DNA of 15,847 bases, taken from NCBI GenBank assembly GCA_009914575.1, contig WNEB01000014.1, positions 1-15,847 on the forward strand, read 5' to 3'. The notes under the pieces were generated by a model. That model did not search any database. It worked only from the letters and a program-made list of their open reading frames with translations, and was not told the DNA's origin. Each line of letters starts with the position of its first letter. The first letter of the stretch is position 1. Positions 15,745-15,847 of this stretch are shown here, piece by piece. The position numbers were made by a program, and so were the translations under genes. The DNA is from Burkholderia gladioli. Lineage in GTDB: Bacteria > Pseudomonadota > Gammaproteobacteria > Burkholderiales > Burkholderiaceae.

Positions 15745-15847
15745 TCAGGCGATACGAACGGATTGCGGACGAGCGAGGTCCGCCATACGGTTGATGACGC
15801 CGACGCGAACGGAGACCTCGGTCGCCTGCGAGTCGATGTGACGCGCC
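15745..15847 (-). CDS. IS5-family transposase, C-terminal 33 residues, partial
   Basis: The minus-strand frame from the right edge to TGA 15747-15745 reads ARHIDSQ, then ATEVSVRVGVINRMADLARP, then QSVRIA. Conserved 'ARHVD…QATE..VRV.V.NRM..LG.P' endings are typical of IS903-group transposases that are abundant in Burkholderia. The DDE core lies outside the window. The stop codon is 36 bases inside the terminal repeat, the usual compact layout of such elements. Confidence 0.75.
   Translation of the reverse strand, partial: ARHIDSQATEVSVRVGVINRMADLARPQSVRIA

Larger units (their letters stand above)
15691..15847 (-). mobile_element. IS5-family (IS903-like group) insertion sequence, one end only, runs off the right edge
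   Basis: GGCGTTGTTGCATAAATC at 15691-15708 resembles the 18-bp terminal repeat of IS903-group elements (GGCTTTGTTGAATAAATC). It is followed inward by the C-terminus of a transposase gene. IS903-group insertions usually duplicate 9 bp; the adjacent CATCAGCGG (15682-15690) would be that copy. The other end is outside the window. Confidence 0.75.

Overview
The window reads as chromosomal DNA of a very GC-rich betaproteobacterium, most likely Burkholderia in the strict sense. The reasons are the strong G/C third-position bias, the sizes and motifs of the PurL (about 1,360 aa), Pgi (540 aa) and PpiD (648 aa) proteins, and the housekeeping order ppiD - tesA - ybbA - pgi - nnr - FAD oxidoreductase - purL. 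Several neighbouring genes are broken and there are three mobile-element traces. This suggests a strain or lineage undergoing genome reduction, such as a host-associated or leaf-nodule-type Burkholderia. That lineage guess is inference from the decay pattern, not something the sequence proves.

Region 1-3028 is a rearranged, decaying segment. An IS256-family transposase (partial, off the left edge) has inserted into a YciA-type acyl-CoA thioesterase gene. Divergent from it is the first quarter of an ATM1-type ABC exporter, which has a frameshifting deletion and is then cut off by a 215-bp element with 25-bp imperfect inverted ends. On the other side of that element lies the 5' part of an ilvD gene (dihydroxy-acid dehydratase), reading toward it, with two in-frame TAG codons and a frameshift. 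Two different truncated genes therefore abut the two ends of one small element. The gap before purL holds a strong hairpin and perhaps a tiny LysR-like remnant.

Region 3029-12085 is intact backbone: purL (minus strand, de novo purine synthesis), then divergently a DadA-like FAD amino-acid oxidoreductase, the bifunctional NAD(P)HX repair enzyme Nnr, and pgi (glucose-6-phosphate isomerase) with a good intrinsic terminator.

Region 12086-15847 is backbone with further damage. A YbbA/LolD-type ABC ATPase (minus) has an intact fold but no stop codon in its own frame until far inside the antisense of pgi. The divergent tesA gene has a C-terminal frameshift that removes the Asp and His of its catalytic triad. 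A perfect 18-bp hairpin separates tesA from the convergent, intact ppiD. Forty-odd bases upstream of ppiD is the end of an IS5-family element, whose transposase C-terminus runs off the right edge, in the place where hupB is usually found in relatives.

I found no new defence, CRISPR, RNA-based or biosynthetic system. The real interest is the concentration of decay events and the small inverted-repeat element that joins two gene fragments.
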